A DNA stretch of 64,000 bases from Natrialba chahannaoensis JCM 10990 (GCF_000337135.1 NZ_AOIN01000008.1:304254-368253), one strand, 5' to 3'; shown: positions 44,430-54,830, numbered from the stretch's first letter. Program-made: numbers and translations. Notes: a model not told the origin generated them from the letters alone.

Positions 44430-45518
44430 ATGCCAGCGACGGAGTCGACACCACTATCCTCACAGTCACAGCCACAGTCGCAATCAGAACCACACGTCAG
44501 AGTCATCAGCACCGGCGGCACCATCGCGAGCACGGGTGATGACAACGACACCAGCGGCAAGACCCCATCAGTGTCCGGTGAGGACCTCGTCGACGCCGTC
44601 CCGGAACTCACCGACTACGCCAGCTTCGACGTCGACACGGTCTGCCAGCGCTCCGGATTCCAGATGACCGTCGAGAACGCAACCGACATCGTTGACGCCG
44701 CCGAACGCGCGGCCGACGAGGGTGTCACCGGCGTCGTCGTCACCCACGGAACCGACACGATGGCCGAGTCGGCGTACTACCTTGACCTCGTTGCCGCCAC
44801 CGATGTACCGGTCGTCTTCACCGGCGCACAGCGCCCGTTCGACCAGAAAGGAACCGACGGCCCCGCGAATCTACTCACCGCCGTCCGCGCCGCCGTCGAC
44901 GACCGATTCCAGACTGGCAGCTTCCTCGCGTTCAACGACACCATCCACGCCGCCCGCTGGGTCGTCAAATCCCACACAAGCAAACTCGAGACGTTCGCCT
45001 CGCCCGGCGCGGGGCCAGTGGCCGAACTGACCCCCAACGGACTCCGAACGTTCCGCAAACCGCACAGCTACAGCGACGCATCGGCGATCCCGGACGCCGG
45101 AGCGCGAATCGACCCCGACATCCGCGTCGACATCGTGACGAACGCGATGGGCGTTGACGGCCAACAGGTGGAGCGAGCGCTCGAGTCCACCGCCGCTCCC
45201 GACGCCATCGTTCTCGCCGGTACTGGTCTCGGGAACGCGACCGGTGAGTTGGGGAGTGTACTCGAGTCGGCCATCGATGATGGCCTCCCGGTAGTACTGA
45301 CTTCGCGGTGTCATGCGGGTGCGACGGCGGGACTGTACGGTGGGCCGGGTGGTGGACAGACGCTCCGCGAGGCAGGTGCGATTTCGGGTGGCGATCTGCC
45401 GGCGTGGAAGGCGCGGTTGAAGGTGGCGTTGGTGTTGTCGGTGGCTGGTGACGACGCCGAAGGCGAGACGCAAGATCGTATTGCTACGGCGTTCGAGGGT
45501 GTGGAGTCGGTAGTCTGA
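44430..45518 (+). CDS. ansA: L-asparaginase (type I/II family)
   Basis: A 362-residue asparaginase that hydrolyses asparagine to aspartate and ammonia. Motifs: VISTGGTIAST near residue 25 (nucleophilic Thr in TGGTIA), VVVTHGTDTMAESAYYL near 105 (Thr-Asp of the second catalytic site), GAQRPFDQKGTDGPANL, and GLGNATGELGSVL. A low-complexity Gln/Ser start (QSQPQSQSE) precedes the core and is probably cytoplasmic since no signal is seen. The closely related Gln-tRNA amidotransferase subunit GatD would carry an extra N-terminal domain, absent here. Divergent from the MFS gene. Confidence 0.88.
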   Translation: MPATESTPLSSQSQPQSQSEPHVRVISTGGTIASTGDDNDTSGKTPSVSGEDLVDAVPELTDYASFDVDTVCQRSGFQMTVENATDIVDAAERAADEGVTGVVVTHGTDTMAESAYYLDLVAATDVPVVFTGAQRPFDQKGTDGPANLLTAVRAAVDDRFQTGSFLAFNDTIHAARWVVKSHTSKLETFASPGAGPVAELTPNGLRTFRKPHSYSDASAIPDAGARIDPDIRVDIVTNAMGVDGQQVERALESTAAPDAIVLAGTGLGNATGELGSVLESAIDDGLPVVLTSRCHAGATAGLYGGPGGGQTLREAGAISGGDLPAWKARLKVALVLSVAGDDAEGETQDRIATAFEGVESVV

Positions 45519-45558
45519 GCGGGCCGATACGGGTGAGAGCCGGAGGGAGTGGGAGGCA

Positions 45559-47136
45559 TCAGTCAGACTCGAGTGCACCCGTCACCTCGAACACGGTTCC
45601 CTTGTAAGAAACCGTTCGCGTGGTCTCCTCGTAGCCGAACCAGCGGAGTGCCGTTCCGCGATCCGTTTCGAGGACGACGCGGTCGATGCCGTCGTCGAAG
45701 AACGGGAGTGTATTTCGAAAACTGCGAAATCGACGGCGCGGGAGTTGTTCGGGGATGAGGTGGGCGTCGGTGTCGACGTCAGTATCGGTGCTGGCGTCGG
45801 CATCGGCGGTAGAATGGGAATCAACTCGAGTAACCGTGAGCGTCGCGGGACGGCGGGCGTCCTCGTAGTTCGGCAGGCGGACGACGCGGTCGGCCTCGGT
45901 TCCGTCGCTGTCGTCGATTACGGCGTCCGGTTCCGGCTCCACCGCGAGGGGCGGTGCGTCGAGGTCGAACAGGGCGGCGTGGGTTTCACCGTCAGTGCTG
46001 TAGCCGACCGAGTAGGCATAACGACCGCCGCCGAGGTGGCCGACCGTTCGGGAGCGATTACGGTCGATCGGCCGGCCGTCGTAGAGGTCGAGCGTCGACG
46101 TCGTGACGGTGCCCGGCGCGACCCACGACAGCGGGTCCGGTGTCCCCCCAGGTGCGATCCAGTACCACTCGCCGGCGACGAGTTTGGACAGTCGCCACTG
46201 GTGGGGGTTTCCGGCCAGCTGCTCATCGCTGTAATTGACGAGATCGAACTCGATCCGCGCCGGTGCCGTGGCCGACTCCTGATTCGGCTCGAGATACACC
46301 TGGGTTTCGGGGGTCGCCTCGTGATACCAGCGGAGGTCGGTGGTTTCGGTACCCTCCCCGTCGAGTGACTCGGGAAGCGCCGGCACGTCTGTCCCCGAAA
46401 ACTGCGAATTACCATCTGGGCCCGGCGTGTCGGTCGGCCAGACGGCGATCGTGAACCCGCTGTCCTGATAGCTGAACCCGTACCGGCCGGCTACGATCGG
46501 CTGTGACGGTCGCTGGTGATGGCCGAGCAGTTGATACTCGCACTCGACTTGCTCCTCGGGGTCGAGCGTGAGCGTCTCGGGGTACCAGTCGCTGTGAACG
46601 GTGTCGACCCGCCAGCGGCCGTCATCGTCTCGGCTGGACGACGGTACCGTCTCGGCAAAGGGGTGCTCCTCGGTCGGGACGAGGTAGGCTGCGTCGTTGG
46701 CGTCGCCGGACGACCGACTCGCGGGCGGATTGTCGAGCAGGACGAGCCGAGCCGGATCAAACGTCTGCTCGTAGTCGCGTTGATTAGCGATCACACCCGT
46801 CAGTGTCGCCGGCGACGACGCAGTCGCTGGCTCGTCAAAGTCGAGCGTCGCGACGAGGCCGTCATCGGTCCGAACGGCCCCGGTAACGACAGCGGTCAAC
46901 GGTGCCGTTTCGAAGTCGACGACGGTCGCATCTTCGGATGGATTCCAGAAGCCAGCGAACGCATCGTCGGCATTCGTGGCCGAATCCGTGTCGGAGTCTG
47001 AATCCACCTGCACAGGATCACGGCCCGGGCCATCGTCGGTCTGCACGAGGTCGGTACAGCCTGCAAGAAGGACGCTTCCACCGGCGACAGTCTGGAGGAA
47101 GCGGCGGCGGGAGCGGTGACAGCGGCGGTGGTCCAT
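45559..47136 (-). CDS. Tat-exported lipoprotein
   Basis: A 525-residue extracellular lipoprotein. The signal RRRFLQTVAGGSVLLAGC has the twin-arginine motif and a lipobox (LLAGC); the mature Cys would be lipid-anchored to the membrane. After an acidic linker (DSDSDTDSATN), the middle resembles immunoglobulin-like extracellular domains (LTGVIANQRDYEQTF; EFDLVNYSDEQLAGNP) without Cys. No enzyme motif. It fits the many haloarchaeal Tat lipoproteins; the tatC genes of this window supply such export. Start ATG at 47136 is the first before the RR motif. Confidence 0.8.
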   Translation of the reverse strand: MDHRRCHRSRRRFLQTVAGGSVLLAGCTDLVQTDDGPGRDPVQVDSDSDTDSATNADDAFAGFWNPSEDATVVDFETAPLTAVVTGAVRTDDGLVATLDFDEPATASSPATLTGVIANQRDYEQTFDPARLVLLDNPPASRSSGDANDAAYLVPTEEHPFAETVPSSSRDDDGRWRVDTVHSDWYPETLTLDPEEQVECEYQLLGHHQRPSQPIVAGRYGFSYQDSGFTIAVWPTDTPGPDGNSQFSGTDVPALPESLDGEGTETTDLRWYHEATPETQVYLEPNQESATAPARIEFDLVNYSDEQLAGNPHQWRLSKLVAGEWYWIAPGGTPDPLSWVAPGTVTTSTLDLYDGRPIDRNRSRTVGHLGGGRYAYSVGYSTDGETHAALFDLDAPPLAVEPEPDAVIDDSDGTEADRVVRLPNYEDARRPATLTVTRVDSHSTADADASTDTDVDTDAHLIPEQLPRRRFRSFRNTLPFFDDGIDRVVLETDRGTALRWFGYEETTRTVSYKGTVFEVTGALESD

Positions 47137-47221
47137 ACAGAGACGTGTTGGGGAAATAGTATAAATAAGCCGCTAGCTCAAACCGGTCTTTCACCGAACG
47201 TGACGGATCGTGAACGCACCG

Positions 47222-47230
47222 CTTTTGCAT
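47222..47230 (+). promoter_or_regulatory. TATA box of hemB
   Basis: CTTTTGCAT centred about 25 bases before the ATG at 47251; supports a leaderless hemB mRNA. Confidence 0.5.
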
Positions 47231-47250
47231 ATGCCGTCAGTAACGCCGGT

Positions 47251-48252
47251 ATGGATCTTACACACCGTCCGCGTCGGCTCCGGCAAGATCGGATACGGGG
47301 GCTCGTCAGCGAAACGAGCCTCGAGCCGGCGGATCTCATTGCGCCGGTGTTCATCGACGCGACAGCGACGACGCGCCAGCCGATCGAGTCAATGCCCGGC
47401 CACGAGCGCGTCCCGATCGAAAAGAGCGTCGCGCGCGTTGAGGAAGTACTTGAGACCGGCGTCGAAGCCGTCATGCTCTTTGGTATCCCCGAATCCAAGG
47501 ACGCAACAGGAACGCGCGCCTGGGCTGACGACGGCGTGATTCAGGAGGCGATCCAGCGGATCACCGCCGAAACGGACGCCTACGTGATTACTGACGTCTG
47601 TCTCTGTGAGTACACCGAACACGGCCACTGTGGTACGCTCGAGCCGGCGCTCCGTGACGGCGAGTGCGAGACGCCAGACCCCTCGCTGACCGTCGACAAC
47701 GATGCTACCCTCACCTCGCTCCGAAAGACGGCAATCTCTCACGCCGCAGCGGGCGCGGACATGGTCGCGCCGAGCAGCATGACCGACGGCATGGTCGGCG
47801 CGATCCGTGCCGGGCTGGATGACGAAGGGTTCCACGACATCCCCATCATGAGCTACGCCGCGAAGTACGAGAGCGCCTTCTATGGCCCGTTCCGGGACGC
47901 CGCCGACGGCGCACCCGCCTTCGGCAACCGCCGCCACTACCAGATGGATCCCGCAAACTCGCGCGAAGCGCTGCGTGAGGTCCGTCTCGACGCCGACGCC
48001 GGCGCAGACGTGCTCATGGTCAAACCCGCTCTGCCGTACCTGGACATCGTCCGCGACATCCGTCAGGAGTTCGACCACCCCGTCGCCGCCTACAACGTCT
48101 CCGGCGAGTACGCCATGCTCCACGCCGCCGCCGAGAAAGGCTGGCTCGACTTAGAGGAAGTTGCACTCGAGTCCCTGCTCTCGATCAAGCGGGCGGGCGC
48201 GGATCTGATTCTGACATACTTCGCCGAGGACGTTGCGAGCCGACTGCACTGA
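47251..48252 (+). CDS. hemB: Delta-aminolevulinic acid dehydratase (porphobilinogen synthase)
   Basis: A 333-residue HemB. It condenses two 5-aminolevulinate molecules to porphobilinogen, the second step of tetrapyrrole synthesis. Seen are the metal-site Cys region DVCLCEYTEHGHC near residue 120 (zinc-type), the Schiff-base Lys regions APSSMTDGM and SYAAKYESAFYGPF near 210, and VKPALPYLDIV near 260. Start at ATG 47251 (MDLTHRPRRLRQD). Together with hemL, hemC, cobA and hemD in the window it supplies tetrapyrroles; they are not contiguous here. Confidence 0.96.
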   Translation: MDLTHRPRRLRQDRIRGLVSETSLEPADLIAPVFIDATATTRQPIESMPGHERVPIEKSVARVEEVLETGVEAVMLFGIPESKDATGTRAWADDGVIQEAIQRITAETDAYVITDVCLCEYTEHGHCGTLEPALRDGECETPDPSLTVDNDATLTSLRKTAISHAAAGADMVAPSSMTDGMVGAIRAGLDDEGFHDIPIMSYAAKYESAFYGPFRDAADGAPAFGNRRHYQMDPANSREALREVRLDADAGADVLMVKPALPYLDIVRDIRQEFDHPVAAYNVSGEYAMLHAAAEKGWLDLEEVALESLLSIKRAGADLILTYFAEDVASRLH

Positions 48253-48714
48253 GTCTCACAGACGGAGCGCGTTCTGCGGTGGTGTGGATCTGTAGCGAAT
48301 CGGAATCGAGGGGAGAGAATTGATGAACGTCCAGTCACCGTGAAGACGGTCAATGAACTACCCAAAAGACACCGCGCACGACACTGATCGGTCGTTTGTT
48401 GGTCGATGAACAGAAGTGCTTGTCACGGATGCAGTGTGCAGTGGTACCCAAACGCCCAGTTGTAGAGCGAATTGGAGCCAAACTGCGGACGGTGGAAACC
48501 TAATACACATTATATTGGCTCTAGATGCGAACGATCGCACCTAATAGGAGAGAATACTTGACGAACAACCAGGCACAGCCTTATATTATACTATTGCATC
48601 ACGGTCAAACGTGATTCAGAACACGAACTGCGCCATATGTGGAGTAGCAGTGGACATTTGTCTACACTCGTCAGGTATATTAATCCGTTCGACCGAAACT
48701 GAGGTGCGTGCGTG
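48253..48714. other. AT-rich intergenic region
   Basis: No gene seen. Contains AT-rich blocks (AATACACATTATATTGG near 48500; CTTATATTATACTATTGC near 48580; TATATTAATCC near 48675) that likely include the amt promoter. No known RNA or repeat structure identified. Confidence 0.4.
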
Positions 48715-50487
48715 ATGGTCGAATCGGTCGCATTACAAGCCGATGTGGGCGATATCGAGTCGCTCGCAACGGGACTGAACCTGGTGTGGATGTTGACGGT
48801 CACCTTCCTGATCTTCTTCATGCACGCCGGGTTCGCGATGCTCGAAGCCGGACAGGTCCGCTCGAAGAACGTCGCGAACCAGTTGACGAAGAACATGCTG
48901 ACCTGGGCGGTCGGCATTCTCGTGTTCGTCGCCATCGGGATGGGAATCGCGAACAACGTCGGGACGATACTCGGCGGCGGCAGCGGCGCGAGTCCGCTAA
49001 CGCAGTTTGGTCTCGACCCGAGCGTCGAGATGGCCGAGTTACTGTTCAGCGCGGTGTTCGCGATGACGGCCGCGACGATCGTGTCCGGTGCCGTGGCAGG
49101 CCGTGCAAAACTCCGCGCGTACGTGGCCTATACCTTCCTGCTCGCGGCGGTTATCTACCCGGTGGTCGCGGGAATGGTCTGGTATGCACCCGGCGCTGAC
49201 GTTCCGATACTCGAGAGCCTCGGGTTCGCCGACTTCGCGGGCGGGATGGTCGTCCACGGCGTCGGCGGGGTCGCGGGACTGACCGCGGCCTGGATCATCG
49301 GCGCACGGATGGACAAGTACGGCGACGACGGCAGCGTTAACATCATTCCCGGACACTCGCTGACGTTCGCGGTGCTGGGAACGTTGATCCTCTGTTTCGG
49401 CTGGTTCGGCTTCAACGTCGGGACGGCTGCGCTGGTCATCGACACGGGCGAGTTCGTCCTCGGTGACTTCGCCATCGTCGGGCGGGTTGCAATCGTGACC
49501 GCACTCGGTATGGGACTCGGTGCGCTTGGCGCGTCGACTGTCTCCCTGGCGATGAACGGAAAGGTCGACACACTGTACGTCGCGAACGGGATGCTCGCCG
49601 GCCTCGTCGGCGTCACCGGTCCGACGGACCTCATCACGCCCGTCGGGGCGATCGCGATCGGCTTTCTCGCCGGCGCACAGCTCCCGCTCGTCTTCAAACT
49701 CGTCGACGAGAAACTCAAAATCGACGACGTTTGTGCAGTCTTCCCCGTTCACGGGACTGCGGGTATGCTCGGCCTGCTCATCTACCCGCTGTGGTCCGTC
49801 GAGGGAACAGCCATCGGGAGCGGCGTCATTGCCGGCGGCCTCCTCTCGATCGAAGCCAGCGCGTTCGCACCGCAGTTCGTCGGCGTCGCAGTCATCACGA
49901 TCTGGACCGTCGCGGCGACTGCAGCCGTCTGGAGTGCGTTCAAGGTGATCGGTCAGGCTCGCGTCACGCCCGATCACGAACGCGATGGCCTCGACCTCGC
50001 GGAACACGGCGTCGACACCTACCCAGAGTTTGGCCAGCCCGACATCGCTGCAGACGGCAGCGGGACGGGTAACGTTGTTCAGACGGATGGCGGCGAGTCC
50101 GACCTGCGCACCGACGGTGGCACGTCCACGTCCGCCAGCAGCGACGAACTCGAGATGGTCACGGCGATCATCCGTCCTGACCGCCTCGGTGCAGTCAAAC
50201 AGTCACTGGCCGAGATCGGTGCACCGTCCCTGACGGTCACCAATGTCTCTGGTCGCGGCTCCCAGCCCGCAAAGAGGGGCCAGTGGCGCGGCGAGAAGTA
50301 CACCGTCGACCTCCATCAGAAGATCAAGATCGAGTGTGTTGTCGCCGATATCCCAGCGGACGAAGTCGTCGACGCGATTGCCGACGCGGCGAACACGGGC
50401 GAACCGGGGGACGGGAAAATTTTCGTCCTCCCGGTCGCGGATGCCTACCAGGTTCGCACCGGCAAGACGGGAACTGAGGCGGTCTGA
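48715..50487 (+). CDS. amt: Ammonium transporter fused to a PII-like domain
   Basis: A 590-residue protein. Residues 25-430 are an Amt/Rh-type channel with 11 helices: [31 protein letters not shown] (the family D-F-A-G-G/H signature with the first pore His), [24 protein letters not shown] (second pore His). From about 478 a PII (GlnK) domain follows: [20 protein letters not shown]-loop [14 protein letters not shown] and [26 protein letters not shown], ending [11 protein letters not shown]. The T-loop Tyr used for uridylylation in bacteria is Trp524 here. Fusion would gate the pore in cis. ATG 48715, TATATTAATCC about 38 bases upstream. Confidence 0.92.
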   Translation: MVESVALQADVGDIESLATGLNLVWMLTVTFLIFFMHAGFAMLEAGQVRSKNVANQLTKNMLTWAVGILVFVAIGMGIANNVGTILGGGSGASPLTQFGLDPSVEMAELLFSAVFAMTAATIVSGAVAGRAKLRAYVAYTFLLAAVIYPVVAGMVWYAPGADVPILESLGFADFAGGMVVHGVGGVAGLTAAWIIGARMDKYGDDGSVNIIPGHSLTFAVLGTLILCFGWFGFNVGTAALVIDTGEFVLGDFAIVGRVAIVTALGMGLGALGASTVSLAMNGKVDTLYVANGMLAGLVGVTGPTDLITPVGAIAIGFLAGAQLPLVFKLVDEKLKIDDVCAVFPVHGTAGMLGLLIYPLWSVEGTAIGSGVIAGGLLSIEASAFAPQFVGVAVITIWTVAATAAVWSAFKVIGQARVTPDHERDGLDLAEHGVDTYPEFGQPDIAADGSGTGNVVQTDGGESDLRTDGGTSTSASSDELEMVTAIIRPDRLGAVKQSLAEIGAPSLTVTNVSGRGSQPAKRGQWRGEKYTVDLHQKIKIECVVADIPADEVVDAIADAANTGEPGDGKIFVLPVADAYQVRTGKTGTEAV

Positions 50488-50616
50488 TTGGCGGACGGAA
50501 TGTTCGCCCGGACCGACACTGACATCCTACGTCCCCACTCAGTTACGTATCGGATAGGGTGACTGTCTTCGAGGATGACCCATATTTATCACGTATCCCT
50601 CAAAGCTACCTGCTAA

Positions 50617-51195
50617 ATGAGTCAACGCGGAAACCAGCCGACGATGGAGTACGACGAAACGGAGGGGAACAAGAGCGAAGCAGACACTGCAACGCAGGCG
50701 GAGGCGGGAACCAGTTCGGCGGACGAGTCATTCCTTCTCGACGACGAAACCGTTCTAGTCGACACGCGACCGACGTGGTGGGGGTGGACCGGCTATCTCA
50801 CGCTTGCGGGCATGTTCGTCGGTCTGGGGTTCCTTCTTACCTTCGTTGAGCTCGCGGCCGGGCTCCTGGCATTCGTTCCCGGCGTCCTGCTCGTGGGATA
50901 CGTCTGGTACCAGCGAATCTACCAGCGATATCTCGTCACCGACCGGCGTATCATCGTCGCGACCGGAATGACGACCAGAACGACGAACGAAACATGGGTG
51001 GAAGACGTGAGCGGGCTCCAGACGAAGACGACGTCGTTCAGCCGCAGCCGAGGGTACGGCACGATCACGGTTTCGCACACGGTGACACCGAGCGGCTTCG
51101 GCCTGGGCGGAGATCTACAGCTACAGGGTGTTCCGAACTACGAACGGGTAGCACAAATGATTCGGCGGCGGCAGTCCGAGCGGAAGGGGCGTTGA
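50617..51195 (+). CDS. PH-domain (YdbT-type) membrane protein
   Basis: A 192-residue protein. An acidic N-terminus of 45 residues precedes two helices (about 58-95: WTGYLTLAGMFVGLGFLLTF; LAAGLLAFVPGVLLVGYVWY), followed by a bacterial PH-like domain: YQRYLVTDRRIIVATG, TRTTNETWVEDVSGLQTKTTS, GYGTITVSHT, LQLQGVPNYERVAQMIRRR. This pattern is widespread in prokaryotic membrane proteins and has no assigned function. A CATATTTATCACG element about 33 bases before the ATG. Confidence 0.78.
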   Translation: MSQRGNQPTMEYDETEGNKSEADTATQAEAGTSSADESFLLDDETVLVDTRPTWWGWTGYLTLAGMFVGLGFLLTFVELAAGLLAFVPGVLLVGYVWYQRIYQRYLVTDRRIIVATGMTTRTTNETWVEDVSGLQTKTTSFSRSRGYGTITVSHTVTPSGFGLGGDLQLQGVPNYERVAQMIRRRQSERKGR

Positions 51196-51332
51196 ACTGT
51201 GGAAGGAAAAAGATAAACCCCGACTGGCCAGAGACACAACCAACGTACAGAGACAGATCAGAAGCATCTGAGCCGAACAATAGACCTCAAGAAAACGGAT
51301 GGGACACTCAATCACATCGTGGTCGAACCAGC

Positions 51333-54300
51333 TTAGCCGGTTCGGAAGCGATACCCGACGAACAGGATTGCAAGGAGTGCAACGACTGGGCCGAACCCAG
51401 GCATGTCGTCGGTCGAATCCGCTGTCTCAGTCTCATCGTCACCGTCGTCGGGTTGCGTCTCCGCTTCGTCGGTCATCTCGGCCGTCTCTTCCTCATCGGT
51501 CTCACCATCAGTTTCTTCGGCGTCGTCTTGGTCGGTCTCGCCATCGGTTTCTTCGGTATCCTCCTCATCGGTCTCGCCATCAGTTTCTTCGGTATCCTCC
51601 TCATCGGTCTCGCCATCAGTTTCTTCGGTATCCTCCTCATCGGTCTCCGCTTCATCGGCATCGTCATCGTCGGTGGACGACGACGATCCGGTTCCGCTAC
51701 TGCCACTGCCGCCGTTGCTGTCATCGTCGTCGTCCGCAGTGTCAGCAGGCGACACTGAGAGCGTTCCGGCAGAGTAGGTGATGTCGATCTCAATCCAGGC
51801 TCCGTCGTTCGTTTCGGTGACAGTAAAGGCGGATGATTCACCCTTCCATAGCGCATCGAGGTCGTCAGCAGGGTCGTCGACATCCCACTCATCAAGCAGG
51901 TCGTTCGGGATGAACGCCTCGTAGAAACCATCATGTTGGTCTCCCTGAACGGTTCGTTGTGGTGCACCAACGTAGATTTCGAGTGAGTCGTCGGTCATTT
52001 CGGGGCGACTGAACGTCTGGGCGTTCGTCGTAATCGTCATCCCGTCAAGGTGTGCAGCGACATCGTTGGGAACGTTCGAAAAGTCAAACAGACCGAAATA
52101 AACCGTTTGATTCCAGCCAAACTCGGCCTGATCATCCTCGCCTTCGGGCCACTCAATACGTTCGTACTCCTCAACAGGCCCGATCGGCACATCAGGATCG
52201 TCGAAACCCTGGAGGTTGACGGGTTTCGTCGTCACGGTGATATCGGTCACGTTACCCGCCATACTTTCGTTTGCTTCAGCCTCCCAACTGACGTCCTTTG
52301 CTCCCCAGAGCAACGAATTCGGATCGTAATCTTCGACGGTCAGCGTGATCTCGAGTTCAGTCGTCTCGGTGACGTTGTAGGGCTCAAGATCGGACGGATG
52401 GCCCAATTCGCCGCCCGATTCGAGCAGTTGGACTTGCATGAACCCATTGTGGACCATCGTACCGACTTCGAACGCATCCATATCAGGTTCTGGTCCGTCA
52501 CCGACGTGTTCGACTGACGCTTCGTGGATAGTCGGATCCACCATACCGAGATCGAGGGAGATCGACTCACCGTCATTGAGCGTGAGTTCGCCATCGCTGC
52601 GTGCCATCGCACCGTCGGTGAACGCTTCGACGCTATAGGTCCCTTCGGAGAGTTCAAGACTGTAGGAGCCATTATCCGACGGGTCAATCTCGTCCCAGTA
52701 GTAGTCGCTCCCGTCGGTTGCGACGACGACCCCTTTGTCGACTGGGGTTCCGTCATCATCACTGACAGTACCCGTAATCACTGCAGGCACGTCCAATTCG
52801 ACATTGCGTGTCTCCGTCTGGCCAGCGTTCGTCTCAACACCATCGACGATCTCCGGACCGTAGCCGTCTGCATCAATACGAAGCGTGTACTCGCCTTCGG
52901 GGACGACAACGGAGTACTCACCATCAGCATCGGTTTCGTCGAACTCGACGTGTTGATAGCCATCGTCGTGGGCAAAGACTTCAGCCCCGTCGACTGGATT
53001 ACCGTCGGCGTCAGTGACCGTTCCCTGTATCGTGCTCGCAACCTCAAGCTCGATCGTTTGCGTGACTACCTCGCCGACACTTACCGAGACATCCTCTAAG
53101 CGAGTTGGCGCGTAGCCGTCGGCTCTGACCTCGACATCGTATGTCCCGTCAGGTATTGAGATGGTGGCTGATCCGTTCTCGTCGGTGACGTCACCTTGCC
53201 AGATACTCTCGTCTGGGTCGTACATGTCGATATTTGCATCTGGGATTAGGTTCCCGTCCGGATCGGTCACAGTTACATCGAAGTGGCCAGCCGGTTCGAG
53301 CGTGACGTTCTGGACCGTCTGCTCACCAGTCGTCACCTCGAGACCGCCGTGTGAGACGCTACCGTAACCGTCCGAATCGGCCTGAATCGTGTACGTCCCT
53401 TCCGGGACCGAGAAGTTGAACTGCCCGTCGTCGTCCTCAGACAGCCCATTCCAACCAGTGTTTTCGTGTCCCTCATCGTACGCGTGGACCTCACCAGAGT
53501 CAATAGGGTTCCCATCAGGATCGGAGACAGTTCCGACGATGAACCCCGCCTCGGTGAGCGAGACGTTTAGTTCGGTCGTGGTACCTACTTCGACAGAAAC
53601 ATTGTCACTGTACTCCGTCACGTAACCGTCAGAACCCGCTTCGACGGTGTAGGTGTCCGGAGCAACCGACATGTTGTACGTTCCGTCTTCGTCGATCTCT
53701 ACGTGTTCCCAGATATCGTGAACCTGTACGTAACCGGAATCGATGGGCTCGTTCGCAGAGTCGGTCACCGTACCGGCGATGAAGCCAGTCTCCTGTAGCG
53801 AGAAGTCCTGGTTGGTTGTTTCGCCGGGATTGACGACCACGTCGTCAGCGTCGCTTGAGACGTAATTATCCGAATCTGCCTCGACATAGTACGTGCCCGG
53901 AGCGATCGGCACGTTGTACGTTCCGTTGGAGATGGCAGCAACCTCGTGTATCTGTGGATCATCCGGATCGTCGACGACCGTTACATTGCCGTCGTCAAGG
54001 AGCGTTCCATTAATATCCGTCACAGATCCGCTGAGATACCCTTCTTCATCGAGTTCGAAGTTGTGTTCAACCGTTTCTCCAGCGTTCACCGTGGTTTCAG
54101 GGACGAATCCGTCAACGTAGCCGTCGACATCGACCAGAACTTCGTACGTTTCATCGGCGACTACGGCCTCGTATGTTCCATCGCTTTCGACGATCGCCGT
54201 GTCTCCCACAGAGGTGTTTTCCAGACCGTCGTAAATGTGGACCTCTCCACCCTCGAGGCTCGTTCCGTTCGTATCAGTCACGGTTCCGGATACGGTGCCG

Positions 54301-54830
54301 CCGATGAGGATCTCATCGCCACCGTCGTCGATTCCGCTCCAAGTTCCGTTGTCGTTATGGACGAGTGTGAGATGTCCCCACCCGAGCTCGCCTTCGGATG
54401 GATGCTGGAACTCCTCACCAAGACTGGAGATTTCGACTGTTTCGTTCTGTTTAATCGGCGTAGACTCGTTTAAGTGAATGTCCACAGTATCGCTGGACGC
54501 ATCTATGAAGTCGAGTTCCACCGGCTCTCCTTCGTTGATGGTGACGGCAAGATTCTCTATGCTTGAAATGTCGACGTTCGAATATGTATAATTGAGTTCG
54601 ATGGCATCGATATCATCGGCGTCCTCAGCCTGAACAGTGATCGTCCAATTGTGGTTCGAAGTAGCATCCGTCCGCTGATCATCGATCTCTACTTCCGCGT
54701 GATCGCTAGCGGCGACAGGACTACCTATCGCTACCATGCCAACGATCGCGACAAGTATCACGAGTGTGAAAACGAGTAGACGCGCCCCACGTGTCTGTTC
54801 ACTAACACCGTCCAATATACCATGTGTCAT
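51333..54830 (-). CDS. Giant repeat-rich surface protein with PGF-CTERM anchor
   Basis: An 1165-residue secreted protein. Signal peptide: RLLVFTLVILVAIVGMVAIG, cleavage near SPVAAS. Residues about 170-770 hold seven or more carboxypeptidase-regulatory-like (beta-sandwich) repeats of about 75 residues (GTVTDTNGTSLEGGEVHIYDG; GSVTDINGTLLDDGNVTV; GTVTDSANEPIDSGYVQVHD; GTVSDPDGNPIDSGEVHAYD...). Then a middle domain (AVDPTIHEASV.. region) and a strongly acidic, 12-residue tandem repeat tail (EETDGETDEEDT, four or more units). The end MPGFGPVVALLAILFVGYRFRTG is a PGF-CTERM sorting signal, cleaved by archaeosortase and swapped for a lipid. ATG 54830 lies about 20-26 bases after TTGATAAAC. Confidence 0.88.
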   Translation of the reverse strand: MTHGILDGVSEQTRGARLLVFTLVILVAIVGMVAIGSPVAASDHAEVEIDDQRTDATSNHNWTITVQAEDADDIDAIELNYTYSNVDISSIENLAVTINEGEPVELDFIDASSDTVDIHLNESTPIKQNETVEISSLGEEFQHPSEGELGWGHLTLVHNDNGTWSGIDDGGDEILIGGTVSGTVTDTNGTSLEGGEVHIYDGLENTSVGDTAIVESDGTYEAVVADETYEVLVDVDGYVDGFVPETTVNAGETVEHNFELDEEGYLSGSVTDINGTLLDDGNVTVVDDPDDPQIHEVAAISNGTYNVPIAPGTYYVEADSDNYVSSDADDVVVNPGETTNQDFSLQETGFIAGTVTDSANEPIDSGYVQVHDIWEHVEIDEDGTYNMSVAPDTYTVEAGSDGYVTEYSDNVSVEVGTTTELNVSLTEAGFIVGTVSDPDGNPIDSGEVHAYDEGHENTGWNGLSEDDDGQFNFSVPEGTYTIQADSDGYGSVSHGGLEVTTGEQTVQNVTLEPAGHFDVTVTDPDGNLIPDANIDMYDPDESIWQGDVTDENGSATISIPDGTYDVEVRADGYAPTRLEDVSVSVGEVVTQTIELEVASTIQGTVTDADGNPVDGAEVFAHDDGYQHVEFDETDADGEYSVVVPEGEYTLRIDADGYGPEIVDGVETNAGQTETRNVELDVPAVITGTVSDDDGTPVDKGVVVATDGSDYYWDEIDPSDNGSYSLELSEGTYSVEAFTDGAMARSDGELTLNDGESISLDLGMVDPTIHEASVEHVGDGPEPDMDAFEVGTMVHNGFMQVQLLESGGELGHPSDLEPYNVTETTELEITLTVEDYDPNSLLWGAKDVSWEAEANESMAGNVTDITVTTKPVNLQGFDDPDVPIGPVEEYERIEWPEGEDDQAEFGWNQTVYFGLFDFSNVPNDVAAHLDGMTITTNAQTFSRPEMTDDSLEIYVGAPQRTVQGDQHDGFYEAFIPNDLLDEWDVDDPADDLDALWKGESSAFTVTETNDGAWIEIDITYSAGTLSVSPADTADDDDDSNGGSGSSGTGSSSSTDDDDADEAETDEEDTEETDGETDEEDTEETDGETDEEDTEETDGETDQDDAEETDGETDEEETAEMTDEAETQPDDGDDETETADSTDDMPGFGPVVALLAILFVGYRFRTG
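51491..51634 (-). repeat. 36-base tandem coding repeats
   Basis: Four units of 36 bases, two of them identical, encoding 12-residue acidic units (EEDTEETDGETD) in the tail of the surface protein; a partial fifth follows. Confidence 0.85.

Noticed and set aside
49039..50007. 322-codon open frame antisense to amt
   Set aside because: Lies wholly within the Amt gene, whose channel signatures are complete on the plus strand.
51491..51634. Tandem 36-base units as CRISPR
   Set aside because: No spacers; units are contiguous and encode the acidic tail of the surface protein.
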